In this document: positions 21,264-33,006 of the stretch, piece after piece
How the letters are laid out: each line of letters begins with the position of its first letter
Numbering within the stretch: position 1 is the stretch's first letter
Source: Panonychus citri
Taxonomy: Eukaryota; Arthropoda; Arachnida; Trombidiformes; Tetranychidae
Assembly: GCF_014898815.1 (NCBI RefSeq)
Contig: NW_026515513.1
Span: 186,001-250,000 of the forward strand
Direction of reading: 5' to 3'
DNA length: 64,000 bases
Program-made: the position numbers and the translations under genes
Notes under the pieces: model-generated
Seen by the model: the letters and a program-made list of their open reading frames with translations, nothing else
Told to the model about the DNA's origin: nothing
The model's database searches: none

Positions 21264-22094
21264 ATGGATGTTATTTGGATTGGCTTAATTGTCGTCATCA
21301 CTAAGTCCATGGGATATCAAGCTAAAGGTAATTGTGTTAATTGTTTGGTGATTAGATTAACAATCAATGTTAATTAGTGAATTTGAATTGATTAAGTTTT
21401 TGTTTTTGTTTTTGCTGATTTTTATTCATTTTCAGGGGACAAAGAGAGCGGTGGTAATATAATCATCATCGGAGCGGGTAAGACTATTTAATTGTCACCT
21501 TTCAAATATTGAGTTAATTAGTGTAATTGGTTAATTGCTTTGCTAACTGTTCAATTGATTACTTGGTTTATCAGGGGGTATGAATGGCGGAGGTGGAGGA
21601 TCTGGTTGGGGAGGTGGTTGGTCTATGGGTGGAGGAGGTTAGTATTATGGTTGATTGATTTCCTATTGGAATTGTAAGTTAATTGTTTCGTTGATTTTGT
21701 AGGGATGCCGATGATGGTCATTGGGGGAGGAGGAGGTGATGATGATGGTGATAAAAAGGACAAGAAAAAGAGCAAAGGTAAAGGTGGAAGTCCAATGATA
21801 ATTATCATCGGTGGCGGTGGAAATGATAAAGGAGGTGGATGGGGAATGCAAGGCGGTGGTGGTGGTGGAGGTGGAGGTTGTGGAGGCTGTTCATCTGGGT
21901 GTTCATACTCATCTAATGTATGTGGTGGGCCATCAATGGGTCAAGTACAATATGTGCCAATTGCTGTTCCAATGAGAAATCCAATGTTAAATCGGATGGA
22001 CTCTTCTCGTTGGGATGCTACTGATGTTCAAGGGTCAAGTTCAACTGGCTGGGGGTCAGCGGCCAGTGTTTTACATCCATCAGTCTGGGGATAA
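21264..22094 (+). CDS. Glycine-rich secreted structural-type protein
   Basis: Four exons: 21264-21327, 21436-21477, 21575-21637, 21703-22094; all introns phase 1; 186 aa. Exon 1 encodes a short signal peptide (MDVIWIGLIVVITKSMGYQA). The rest is Gly-rich with repeated IIIIGxG and MxxGGGG blocks, an acidic/basic DDDGDKKDKKKSKGK patch, a run of nine Gly before a CGGCSSGC cluster, and a Tyr/Pro/Ser-rich tail. Successive symmetrical phase-1 exons of 42 and 63 bp could arise by exon duplication. Composition suits a cuticle, silk or salivary structural protein, but nothing distinguishes these. No catalytic domain. Confidence 0.75.
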
Positions 22095-22694
22095 TCCCTC
22101 TTAGTAAATCAGTAAATTCAATTCTATCATGTAAAGTTTTCATGTAAAAATCTTACCAAACAACAATTAACACCAAATAAAATCACACAATCAATTCAAT
22201 GAGAAATATTGTCTCTTGTCTTTTCAATTGTCATCGTTTTGAGATCGGACTCAAAGCTAACAATTAGAAATGACAAGGAAATGTAAAGACTTAAATTCAA
22301 ACTGATTATCTACCAAATACAAATCAGCTTGATTGATTTAACTGCGATTATATTTTTCGTGGAAAGTGGTGTCATCTATTAGAATATAATTAAACCATTT
22401 CGAAACTTAATTTAGTCAAACTAAATTGTAACAAATTGAAGTCTCATTAAATTGAGCATCGATATAATCACAACTTTTCAAAAGCAAATCAATTATCATT
22501 TATTAGTTCAAAAGATTATTTTAAAACATAATATTTATAGTGTTATTGTAATATAATGGGTGATATAAGTGATTACATGATCAATGTCCATCGATTTTAA
22601 GAAAAAAGAAATTATTAAAATAATAAGAAATTAAAAATAAATTGTAAATGATTAAATAGTTTTTCGGTAATTTTGTTGATCTTGACCAATTGGA
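22095..22694. other. Convergent intergenic spacer
   Basis: 600 bp between the 3' ends of the glycine-rich gene (+) and the CNTD1-like gene (-). AT-rich, nothing else seen. Confidence 0.4.
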
Positions 22695-23744
22695 TTAGAC
22701 GGAAATTCCTTCTAGAATAGCATTTTTGATTATTTCGATATCTTTTTGACCACAACAAGTGATATAAACCAATTCTTTAAGAACCTGAAGAAATGATTTA
22801 GAGAATCGAGAAATTAAATGAAAAGTTGATTAATTAATTGTCGACGAAAAAGATTTACCTGAGGGCCTGATTGTTCATCGACTAGAATCGCTGTAACAAC
22901 GATAATTGCACAGCTGATTAGCATTGAATCGCCAACAAACAATTTAAAATCTCTGTTTGATTGATAAAGAAAACGCTAATTAAAATCAAGAAAATTTAAA
23001 ATAATTACCAATAATTAAATCCACTTACTGGTCATTGATTTTCCTTGATTCTTTGAGATGGTCAAACAATTTGGTGAAAATTTCGGCCTTAGCTAAATAA
23101 TAATAGTCCAATGTTTTGTCCAACATCTCGTAAAGTGATTTACCATTGATTGAAGGTTCATTGTAGACAAGAGTCAATATCAACAATGGACAAATAGAGT
23201 AAAGTGGACACTGGTCAATCTTATAGCCAACAGTTTTCATCACGTTCAACTCTGATTTGATTAGAGTTTCTTTTGAATATTCGTAACCGTATTTTTTATT
23301 AATCGTCAACGAATAAAAGTCGATATTTTTTATCGAATGTATTGAACTTATTTTCGTTGATAACATGATACAGGTGAGAAGAGGAAGTAAAGCTCGATCT
23401 CTAAATTCACATCGAACATTTGAATCATCGACAGCAGAACTTTCTGATCGATCACTTTTAGTTGATTCGATGTGTTTTTCCAAAAATTGTTCATATAAAT
23501 CACAGGTATTGTATCGTACATAAGCATTATCGATTTTAAGAACTTTGATTAATCTGTAAATGAATTCAATCAATTTACGATAAGTTCTCATCTCCCATAA
23601 GGAAAATGAACTTCGATAATTGGTAGAATGTGATCTACTTTGTTCGGTTTTCAGCATTTCCATCAAAAGATCATCACTGATCAGATTCGGTTCACCATCG
23701 GAATTGAAAACATCTTCCCATGTCTCAGGTCCTATTCGAGACAT
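22695..23744 (-). CDS. CNTD1: CNTD1-like cyclin-fold protein (meiotic crossover factor)
   Basis: Three exons on -: 23029-23744, 22859-22952, 22695-22784; 299 aa. A first cyclin-box-like helical region (about 45-150, with IEFIYRLIKVLKID) is followed by KKYGYEYSKETLIKSELNVM. That matches the helix-5 TKEELLESELDVL signature of CNTD1 by recollection of the vertebrate protein. The C-terminal exons continue the second cyclin fold (DFKLFVGDSMLISCAIIVV). In mammals CNTD1 acts in late meiotic prophase to promote crossover maturation. Canonical cyclin CDK-binding residues are not evident, as in other CNTD1. It could instead be another atypical cyclin, but the spacing fits CNTD1 best. Confidence 0.65.
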
Positions 23745-26700
23745 TTCAAGTTACACTTTGATGAGATTAAAACTCTTCACTGATTATAAAAAGAAATTGA
23801 AATTATCGCATTGATTAGTAATCTGATTGACCATCAACTTGGTCAGTAACTTACCTTTGAAATAAATTTGCTGTCAAATTGTTGATTTAAAACGCGTTGA
23901 AGCCAATTGGTAATTACCAATAATCTTCAGTCTATCGGTCAACAAGATTGAAAAAATCGAAGGCTTTTAAAAACTAAATCACTTTGGACCATTAAAACAC
24001 TTGAATTTGGTTATAAGAGTTAATTAAACACAATTTACATCCACAATTAGTTGATTAGAGTTAAAAATCCATGTGAACATCATATATGTGAACATTAAAC
24101 AACCTCTAAATAAATTGATTCCAATTTTTGTCTTCCTTCCCTTTTCCTTTCCAAGTCTGAACAATCAATTAATTAAACATCGAGAACAATTAAAATATCA
24201 AATAGCGAAAATATAAAAGAGCAATTAATTTAAACACAATTGTAATTGTAAGAAATTAGCTTGTCCATCAAGAGGAAAGTTAATCTTTGACCAAGACATG
24301 ATTTCCCTTTGATCTGGTTGATTAATTCAATCTAATCTCAAGTGAATTAATCTTTTCGACTCTAAATTGTGACAATTAAAAGATGACAACAAATATTGGA
24401 AAATTTAATTTAATCTTAATCAATTTTTCATCTGATTGACAATCAATCCAATTAATTTGTCCTTATTTATTTATATCAACTAGTTGGCTATCTAATCATG
24501 TTAATGATTATCGTTAATTGTTAATCGGTTCAATGTCATGTCTTTTTTGATTACATTTCCTATCTCCCATGGGAACTGATTACAATTAACTCAATTCAAT
24601 CATTTGTTCAGGTTAATCATATTGATGACAACAATTTACTTTGTTCGTAAATTGTTTGATGATCACCTAATTGTAGCCAATTTGATTAGTATCCAAAAAT
24701 AAAGGGACAATAATAATTAACTTTTCAAAGACACGAAAATCAGTTTAATTAAATGACAAGAGAAAATTACATTAAAAAAAAGTAAACAATTTAAAATCAA
24801 ATCAATTGGAATCATTTTCCCACCAACAATCAACAACAATTAAGAACAACAAACGATAAGTAAACCAACAATTAAGAAAATGGTTTCAATCAGTTTTAAA
24901 TCTCCGTTAATCTAGATTAATTGTGATGATGATTAGAAACATTTATTTAGGATACTGATTTGTAGATGAAGACAATCAACTGATTGAATTACTAATCATC
25001 TCAGTGATTTTATATTCTCATTAAATTGTCATTCAAATTTGAAAAGAAATTTTGAAAAATTAATTTCACTCTGAGATATAAACACAAATGAATCTCTGCT
25101 CTTCATGGAAGGTAAATCATAAACAATTTACTAATTGTCAGAATATGATTAAGATGAAGAAGACACTGTTGTGATGATGATTAACACGGAAGATATTATC
25201 ATCCTTTAAATTACCTGAACCGTAAATTGTTTAAATCCAAGGTGTATGAGGATCATCATTATTTTAGGTTGAACATCAATTAGAAAATCATTGAAACGAT
25301 TTAAACTAATCACAACAATCAAGAGATACTATTATTATGATTGTCCCAACGAACCTTAAATTGTCTTGTTACAATTTAGATTTTCTATTATTATTAACTT
25401 GATAGTAAAATTGATGTGAATTTAATTGTGATTCAGTTGTAAATGGTAATAACAATTAACGAGCGAAACAAAAGTTTTCATGATCGTTAATTGTCATTTG
25501 TTTTTGATTTTAAAACAATTAATTCATTTCAATGATTAACCAAAGTTTATTTGACTTTTCGTTGTTAATTGTGTTCAATTGATTATAATAATAATCAATT
25601 TGTTATCAATATCATTTAATTGTAACTCTTTTAAAACTTTAATTGTTTTAACTATAAACTGATTGTAACTGTTGTTGTTATAATCAATTAACTTCATTGA
25701 GATAATTAATTAATTGTGATCTTAGTAACAATAGTGATTAACTATTGTATTTCATTGTTAATTAGTGAACCATTTGATTAACACTTTCATGATCAATTAA
25801 CATAATCAAATTAAAATGAATTTTCAATTGGAATTAAAAACTTTCGGCTGAACAATCAAAGTTGAGAAAAAAAAGTTTTCTTATGAAAATTAAATTTTCT
25901 CGACAATTAAACACAAAAAGTGCAAACAATTAAGGTAATAAATTATTTTAAACAAATTATCGATAATATTGATTAAATAATAAGTTTATCAGTTTGGTTA
26001 ATAGCAGAAAATTAACTTTAATTGTTATTAAAAGCAAATGATTAAAAAAAATAATTTCGTCGCGTTTCAATCAAATGAACAGAATAAAAAATTGTAACCA
26101 GAAAGAAGCAAAAAATGAAAAGTAATTTCATGCTCTATTAGGGAAACAGTAATGATAACAATCAACGATGACAACAACAATTAACGATCAACAATCAATG
26201 ATGTAACTTTAAAATCAACAAAAATTAAAAGAAAATGAGAATTGTATTCAAAACTCTGGACAAGAATAGCCAATCGATATGATGGAAATTCAATAAACCC
26301 ATTGGATGATATGGATTAGGCTCAAGAGATGATGAAAAGATGAAGGATATTATTGTGATGATGAGGATGAAGATGGAGATGATTATGAGAGAGAATGAGA
26401 AAGAGGAGTGATTACCTTAAAACCTGTTTCTTTTTTCTCTTTCTTCTCTTTCGTCGTCATCTTTATCATCTCTTTCTTTTCTTTCTGTCTCTCTCTCTCT
26501 CTCATTTTGGTAACAGTTATTCAAGAGTGAGAAGGTTAATTTTCATCTTCATTCAGTTAGTTAGTTGATTGTTGAGAAAAAGGTTTAATCATTATCAATG
26601 AAACTTTAAACCGGTTACACTGGATAAGTTTTAATTCATTTTTACCTTTACATTTTAACCTAAACTCATTTGTTGTTGTTGTTGTTTCAATCTCATTTTC

Positions 26701-26803
26701 AATTGTGTGTTGTGTCATTTTCCTATGGTATTAATTGTTCATCTGTGTAACTACAATTAACTTTAGTCAACAGGCTAATTGTTGATCATTAATACCCTGA
26801 AAA
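23745..26803. other. 3 kb intergenic region, divergent promoters
   Basis: No gene supported. Very AT-rich and dense in ACAATTA/TAATTGT words, especially 25400-25800. A GA/CT tract at about 26340-26510 lies 300-460 bp upstream of the MFSD6-like start and probably belongs to its promoter or 5'UTR. Short GTTGTT and GAT repeats are present. Confidence 0.5.
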
Positions 26804-29800
26804 ATGGGTAAATCAAAGGATATAATTGATTCTAAATCACCAAAGGAATTAAGTGTTGATAAAAAAGATCCTGGTAAAGTTCAATCTAATGGTGGAACCA
26901 TTTCTTTGCTACAAGATATTAAAATTAAGGAATTAATTTCAATTAAGCTTTTGCTGTTTCTACAATCAGCAGGTAAGAATTTAAATATCATCTTGATCAA
27001 TTTTCTACTAGAAAATTAAATTAGTTAATTGTCTTTTAAGACTAACGTTTAAGTTGAAAGAAAAAGTTTTATTCAAAATAAAGAAAACGTTTCCATCCAA
27101 ATGAACAACAACAATAATCTTAATTTAATTGATTAACTTGAAAACTTTCAAATTAAATCAAGATGTTACTTGATCATTTCAAGGTCTAAATAACGGTTAA
27201 TTAGCTAAACAATTAGTTGATTGTTTGATGCTCTCGCTATCCTCATACATATGTACCTGTTGATCTGAAACTAAATTGTAAACAATAATAAGAAATTAAA
27301 ATCGTTAATGTTTCACAATTAACTTTTCAATGTCTCTTAATTGTGACAATTTAGCTCAAGAAAATAATAAACTAATTGTTACTTGGATGAGTTTTAACTA
27401 CGATTCTGTTGATGGTTAATTGTTCTCGATTCTAATTGTTTAATTGATTGATTTTTCTCAAAGGTGACATGGCTTTGTATCCATTTTTCACCCTTCACAT
27501 GAAAAGTCTTGGTATCAGTTTAACTGATATTGGAATTCAATTTGCGGTCACTCCACTGGCCACTTTGATCGCTACCCCGCTGATCGGACTTTTAGCTGAT
27601 AAAATGGGAAATTTCCGTCGCATGTTAAGTTTGGCCTTAGTTATTTGCGCTTGTATCGCTTTTCTGCTTCTCTATGTGCCCAAAGTTTCAATGGTCCTTG
27701 AGTGTGTCCATCATGGTCAATCGGTTCGTATGGACTGTCCCAAAACTCAAGCGGTTAATGATCGTGATCGTACATTTGAATTAACTTTACCTTCATGTTT
27801 AAAGCCAATCGGTCAATCATCTGAATCAACTAATGAATTAGCCATTGGCAATGGTAAATATCGTAACTTTAAACCAGCTAATACAATGCCAATGGAGACA
27901 ATTATTTTCTCAGGTTGTAGTGTTACTTGTGAAAGTTTATCCTCATCTTCATCTTCATTATCGTCATCATCAGCTGGTAGTTCATTGTGCCTCTATTATG
28001 AATCTGATGGTAATTATTGTTTCAATCTGGATCCACGATCATCATCATCAAAACAATTTAAATCTGATTCATTAGTAATCAAATTAAATCCTAATTCTGA
28101 ATTAATTGGTAACTATTCAACACCTCGGATGGATGCAACTTTACATACGGTCACTTACAATGGTAACACTTATATTGATCTATCATGTAAATCCAATGGA
28201 TCGGCTAATTGTTATGTTGATTGTCCACTAACTAAATCCGGAATGATACCACATTATAAACAGAACTCAATTCCAGAGCCAAGCTCATTAAGGGTCACTT
28301 TCTGGATGTATCTCGTCCTTAGAGTCTCGTTAATTGTGGTCATCGCCACTGAGATGAGCCTCTTGAAAGCCGCGATTTTGACCTTGGTTGATAAACACAA
28401 TTCTGAGTACGGATACCAAAGGCTTTGGTCATCGATAGCCGCTGTCATCGTACCTCCCCTGGTCGGAATTGTCATGGATAAGCTCAAAAAAAGCGGTTAG
28501 TACCGACAATTTAACATTACGATTTCCGGAATAATCTATTAATTGTATTGACTAATTGTTACTCTTTTTTTGGTGATCACATTTAAAGTTTATTTAACTT
28601 TTTTCTTAGAAACTTATCATTTAGGCCAAGACTAAATTGTTGTCAGTCTCGTTTCCGTTTCTTAATTATATATTGATTATTTGCTATAACAATTAGTTAA
28701 TTTGGTAGAAATTAGTGTTTTTTAATTAAATTGTACAGCCTTGTGATCAAAATCAACACACACACACACACAATCAAATTAATTCAAGGTTTTCAAGAAA
28801 AAAAAACAAATCAAAATATTAATATTTACATTAGTTTGATTGTTACAATCAAGATTTGAAGGTCAGATTTTTGAGTTCTATTATGATAAATGTTTACAAT
28901 TAACTAATCATTTGGTGAAAAAAATCATCACTAGTATCAATAACATAGATTTATCAATATTATTGCTTTTAATTACAATTGACATTTCAATCAGTCTTGA
29001 TGATTTAATCAGTTTTGATCATCCATTTGATCAATATATTATTATTATATTGTTGAAAACAGCAATTAGTTTAACTATAATTAACTAATCATAATGAAAA
29101 AGGTAAACATTTCAATGAATGGATATAACTAAAAGGTAAATTATCATGTTGATTGTTTAATCAGCTACAATTAACAAAAGGATTAAGTTTAATTGTTCAG
29201 GAAATAACGACTTTGACCTTAAACCAGTCTATTCACCATCATCCTAATCATTATCATCTTAATCATAATTAACTTAATCATTATCATAAATGTCCTTTTT
29301 ACCTTTTACTTTTCAACAATAATTAACTAGATTAAATTTCATCAAACCTTTTCAACACCGAGTTAATCGTTGACTTTGTTTACAATTTATTTGCTTAACA
29401 ATTAGTTAACTGAAACATCATTAAAAAAATTGTTCCAGTAGCTTAATTGTTACAATTACGAATGCAAATTAAATTAAATTAAATTCAAAACTATTAATTT
29501 GTTTGGAGAAAACTTTTTTTTTGATTTCATTTCAATTGACAATCAATTAAGTAATTTTTTCTGGTTATTCTGATTGTCCGTAACTTAATCATTCAAACTA
29601 GTTTAATTGATTAACCACTGATTAAGGGTTTCAATCAAAACCGATGCGGATTAATTAATCATTGTATCAGCTTTTTAACTAGAATAAAGAAACAACAATT
29701 GTCAAGGTTGATATGATTTAACCAAGTTGATGGTTTAATTAACACAGGTATTCAATTGGATTAACTTGATCACTTGGATAATCATCAATTAGTTGATTGT

Positions 29801-31263
29801 GAATCGGAAAACTTGATTGGGAAAAGGAAAAAGTTTTTGATTCCAAAATAAAGGAAGAGTAAAATTTGAGACAATCAAAGTTTTTCATTCTTTTAATTGT
29901 TACCAATTTAAATTCTTATCAAGACATTTAGCTTGTGACAACAATTAACAATCTGATAATTTGATTAGCTTGTAAAAAGTATTGATTGGAATAAAAAATC
30001 ATCTCTAATTGTTGTGATTCGTTTGCCAATCTGAAAGTTATTGAGTTTGATATTTAGATGATGATTTAGACCTCCGGGTTTACAATCAACCAAGTTTATC
30101 ATGATGATGATGATTAAAATGATGAAACAATTAAAGTTGTCATATTGTTATTTAGCTGACAATCAAAATCAGTCAACCATTTTCAATCATCTGATTAACT
30201 CAATCAATTGATTTGGGAATCAACAAATGGAAATTGTTGAAATTTTTTCCTTACTCAAAGACAGAGAGAAAATGAAACATTAAATCATCACAAACAAAAG
30301 TACAACAATTAACTAATAATCAAAATCTATTTTCCTTGTAATTAGATATGAAGTGATTTCCTTGTTATTAACAATCAATTTTAATTGTGATTAATTTGAT
30401 TCGATTCTTGTTTTTTCTCAATAGGTGATGTTGACGCTTTCATCCCTTGTTTTGTTGTCTATTGTAGCTTCAAGTTGATCATGGCGGTGGTCAGTTTTTT
30501 CATTGACCTGAACGTGAAGCAGCCCGTGGCCGCGGTGTGGACCAAATTGGGTAAATTACTTCGGGACAAGGAGACGGTCATTCTACTTTTCTATGTGGCC
30601 TTCCTGGGGTCAACATGGGGATTTATTGAGACTTTTATTGTTTGGTATCTTGAAGAGTTACAAGCGTCACGATTTTTAATCGGCCTCAGTTTGTCGATCT
30701 CGGCAATTTCGGGAATACCTTTTACCATATTTGCGGGTTCGATTGAACGTAAAATTGGACATGTGTCCATCTTAATTATCGGTCTGATGGTCTATGCGAT
30801 TCGTTTAGTTGGCTATTCGTATGCACCAACGGCCAGTGTGGTTCTGGCCTTTGAAAGTCTCGAAGGTATCACGACCACTCTGATACTCTTGACCATAACA
30901 ACTTATGCCGCTCTCCTTTCAACCAACGATTTACTGGCCACTATGCAGGCTGTTTGGGCGGCTCTTCATTTCGCCATTGGTCGGGCTTTGGGCTCCGTTA
31001 TCGGTGGTTACCTTTTCGATTCCCTTGGTTCCCGTAGAGCTTATCAGGTCTACGCTTTGGCCTGTCTCGTAGCGGGCTCGTCTTATGCATTTATTTATAT
31101 TGTTTATCTCAGGTCAAAGGAGCGGAAACGACGATCGGCTCATCTGACCGATCAAAAGTCACCGAACATAAAAAATCTTGAGGCCAATATCAAAGCGGAC
31201 GATTCGTTGTCAATTGACTCTGACTGTAATGGATCTGTTAATATCGCTTACAAATCAGATTAA
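26804..31263 (+). CDS. MFSD6-like major facilitator superfamily transporter
   Basis: Three coding exons: 26804-26972, 27464-28495, 30425-31263; 679 aa; both introns phase 1, the second 1.9 kb. The N-terminal half has the MFS_1-like opening (GDMALYPFFTLHMKSLG, then GLLADKMGN, the loop-2 motif). A long Ser-rich, Cys-containing loop of about 200 residues follows, then GDVDAFIPCFVVY, where the second half of the first bundle resumes. The C-terminal bundle has WGFIETFIVWYLEEL, typical of MFSD6, and a second GSIERKIGH loop. The tail is hydrophilic. MFSD6/MFSD6L are twelve-helix membrane proteins with unsettled substrates. The start ATG sits 300 bp after a GA/CT promoter tract. Confidence 0.8.
28496..30424 (+). 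other. Long intron 2 of the MFSD6-like gene
   Basis: 1.9 kb intron with donor GTTAGT and acceptor TTTTCTCAATAG. Contains a (CA)n microsatellite at about 28757-28773. An 82-codon ORF at 28840-29088 has no ATG at its start and no family resemblance, so it is taken as chance. Confidence 0.6.
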
Positions 31264-31863
31264 TGAGAAACATTAAATCAGTTGATTGTTAACAATCAAC
31301 TCACAACAATCAAATGTTCATGTAAATAGCAATTTACTAAATTGAATCTAAAATTATCTTTAAATATTTTGACTTGATTTTCAATTGTAAAAACAAATTT
31401 TAAACAAATTAAACATCAATCAAGATTTAATTTTCTATTATTATTATTTAACTTCCTCAAATGATTAAAAGTTACGATAACAATTAACAACTCCACCTAA
31501 ACATTGTAAAAATTTGATTACAAAGAAAAATTAATTTGATCCAATTGGATTAACATCTTAATGTTTGTAGCTTTGATCATGATGATTGAGATTGTTGACT
31601 TTTAATTGTTATTCAAGTATCTCTGTTGGAGATGTGGTCACAATTAAGATTAATCATTTTTCTTCCTTAAATCATAACAATCAATTCACACCTCAACAAT
31701 TTAATATCACCAAGTGTTAATTGTGTTAAAATCACAATCAAAACTTACAAATATTCAGTCATTGCAATGTTGAAGACAACAAGTAGTTAATGTTATCAAA
31801 ATTTAGTAACAACTAAATTTAGTTAATTTAATTTAATAATCAAGTGATTATCAATAATGGGTA
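31264..31863. other. Intergenic, no gene seen
   Basis: 600 bp spacer between the MFSD6-like gene and the next + strand gene. AT-rich, no recognised element. Confidence 0.4.
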
Positions 31864-32637
31864 ATGATTAGAAGAAAGTTAATCAGTTGTTTAATTTACT
31901 TTTTAATCGTGTCAATAACAATTGAATCAACAATTTCCAATAGAATGGTTAACTCAAATGGACTTCGACGATTGTCATCAACACAATTAACTAAATTGCT
32001 TCGTAATTATGATTCCAACAATGGACAGCAAGTTTATTCAACAATTAAGTATTTCTATTGGCCATCGACAATTAACCGAGTTAATCCCTTGCATTCAAGT
32101 GAATCAGCGGCAACAATTAACCGAAGACAAATGGAAACTCTTTCAGCCCCCATTTTAATTGCAACTAATTTAGCGACCGCCGGACAATCAAATGGTATAA
32201 TTAACACAATTGCTGCTCAAGACAATTCGGATAACGGATTAGGTGACCGGTGGGATCGTAATCTTTGGTTTTGGCCTTTAATTTTAGCGACTGCTTTGCC
32301 GATCGTAATTGGTGCGATTGTCCTTCCGTTGGCAGTTTTTTTCCTAATTGAATTAATTTTTATACTCTTAATGATGAGAAATCAAGCAGTTCAAGTGACC
32401 CCAATTATCCCCAACAATCAAGACACTAATGGTCAACGGAAAGGTCAACGGTATAAGAGATCATACCCTCGATTATATTCCAATGGTAAAGGAAACATTT
32501 TAATCTCCCAATTTCGAATACCTGGAAAAGTTAATCATTATAATCTTAATTTGGATCAAAATGAGTTAATCGATTTTGTTGAGCAACAATTTATTCAATC
32601 ATTTAAACGGTATAACAAAATTATTCACATCTATTGA
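31864..32637 (+). CDS. Unrecognised protein with signal peptide and membrane segment
   Basis: Intronless 257-aa ORF, ATG at 31864. Residues about 5-25 form a signal peptide. The N-terminal part is polar and rich in Ser, Asn and Thr. Residues about 133-172 form one long hydrophobic block (starting WFWPLILATALPIVIG) that could be one kinked or two membrane helices. The C-terminal part is basic, with a KGQRYKRSYPR stretch that includes a possible furin-type site, then a hydrophilic tail. Codon use and length support a real gene. No known domain recognised; a type I or hairpin membrane protein is the best structural guess. Confidence 0.55.
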   Translation: MIRRKLISCLIYFLIVSITIESTISNRMVNSNGLRRLSSTQLTKLLRNYDSNNGQQVYSTIKYFYWPSTINRVNPLHSSESAATINRRQMETLSAPILIATNLATAGQSNGIINTIAAQDNSDNGLGDRWDRNLWFWPLILATALPIVIGAIVLPLAVFFLIELIFILLMMRNQAVQVTPIIPNNQDTNGQRKGQRYKRSYPRLYSNGKGNILISQFRIPGKVNHYNLNLDQNELIDFVEQQFIQSFKRYNKIIHIY

Positions 32638-33006
32638 TAGAGTTGGATTAAAATGCCTTGTGATAAGTTAATTGTGTAAATATGAAAGAAAAAAAGAAAT
32701 ATGAATGGATTAAATTTGATTAGATTGATTATGATAAAGAGAAAGAAATTTTATTTCTTTTGCATTGATTAGTTTGTTTTAGTAATAATCTTTGCTTTTG
32801 ATGACGATGAACAAATGATAAATAAAGACTGATTCAATGTCTTTGAAATGGCATGAAGAAAAAAAAATCATCGTTAAAACAAAATACTTATAAGAAAATT
32901 GATATTGAAGAGAGGAGAAGGAGTGAGAAAGGGAGAGAGAAAGAGGGAGAGAGAAAGAGATGGAGATGGACAGAGGGAGAAAAGAAAGATGAAGAAAAAA
33001 ATATAA
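32638..33006. other. Convergent 3' flanks with GA-rich tract
   Basis: Between the unrecognised gene (+) and the PTIP stop (-). A purine tract (GA/GGGA repeats) lies at about 32905-33000, so the PTIP transcript 3'UTR would be CT-rich. AATAAA on + at about 32820 may end the upstream gene. Confidence 0.5.

Noticed and set aside
28840..29088. Nested gene in the MFSD6-like intron
   Set aside because: 82 codons of Ile/Leu-rich AT sequence without an ATG start; composition explains it.
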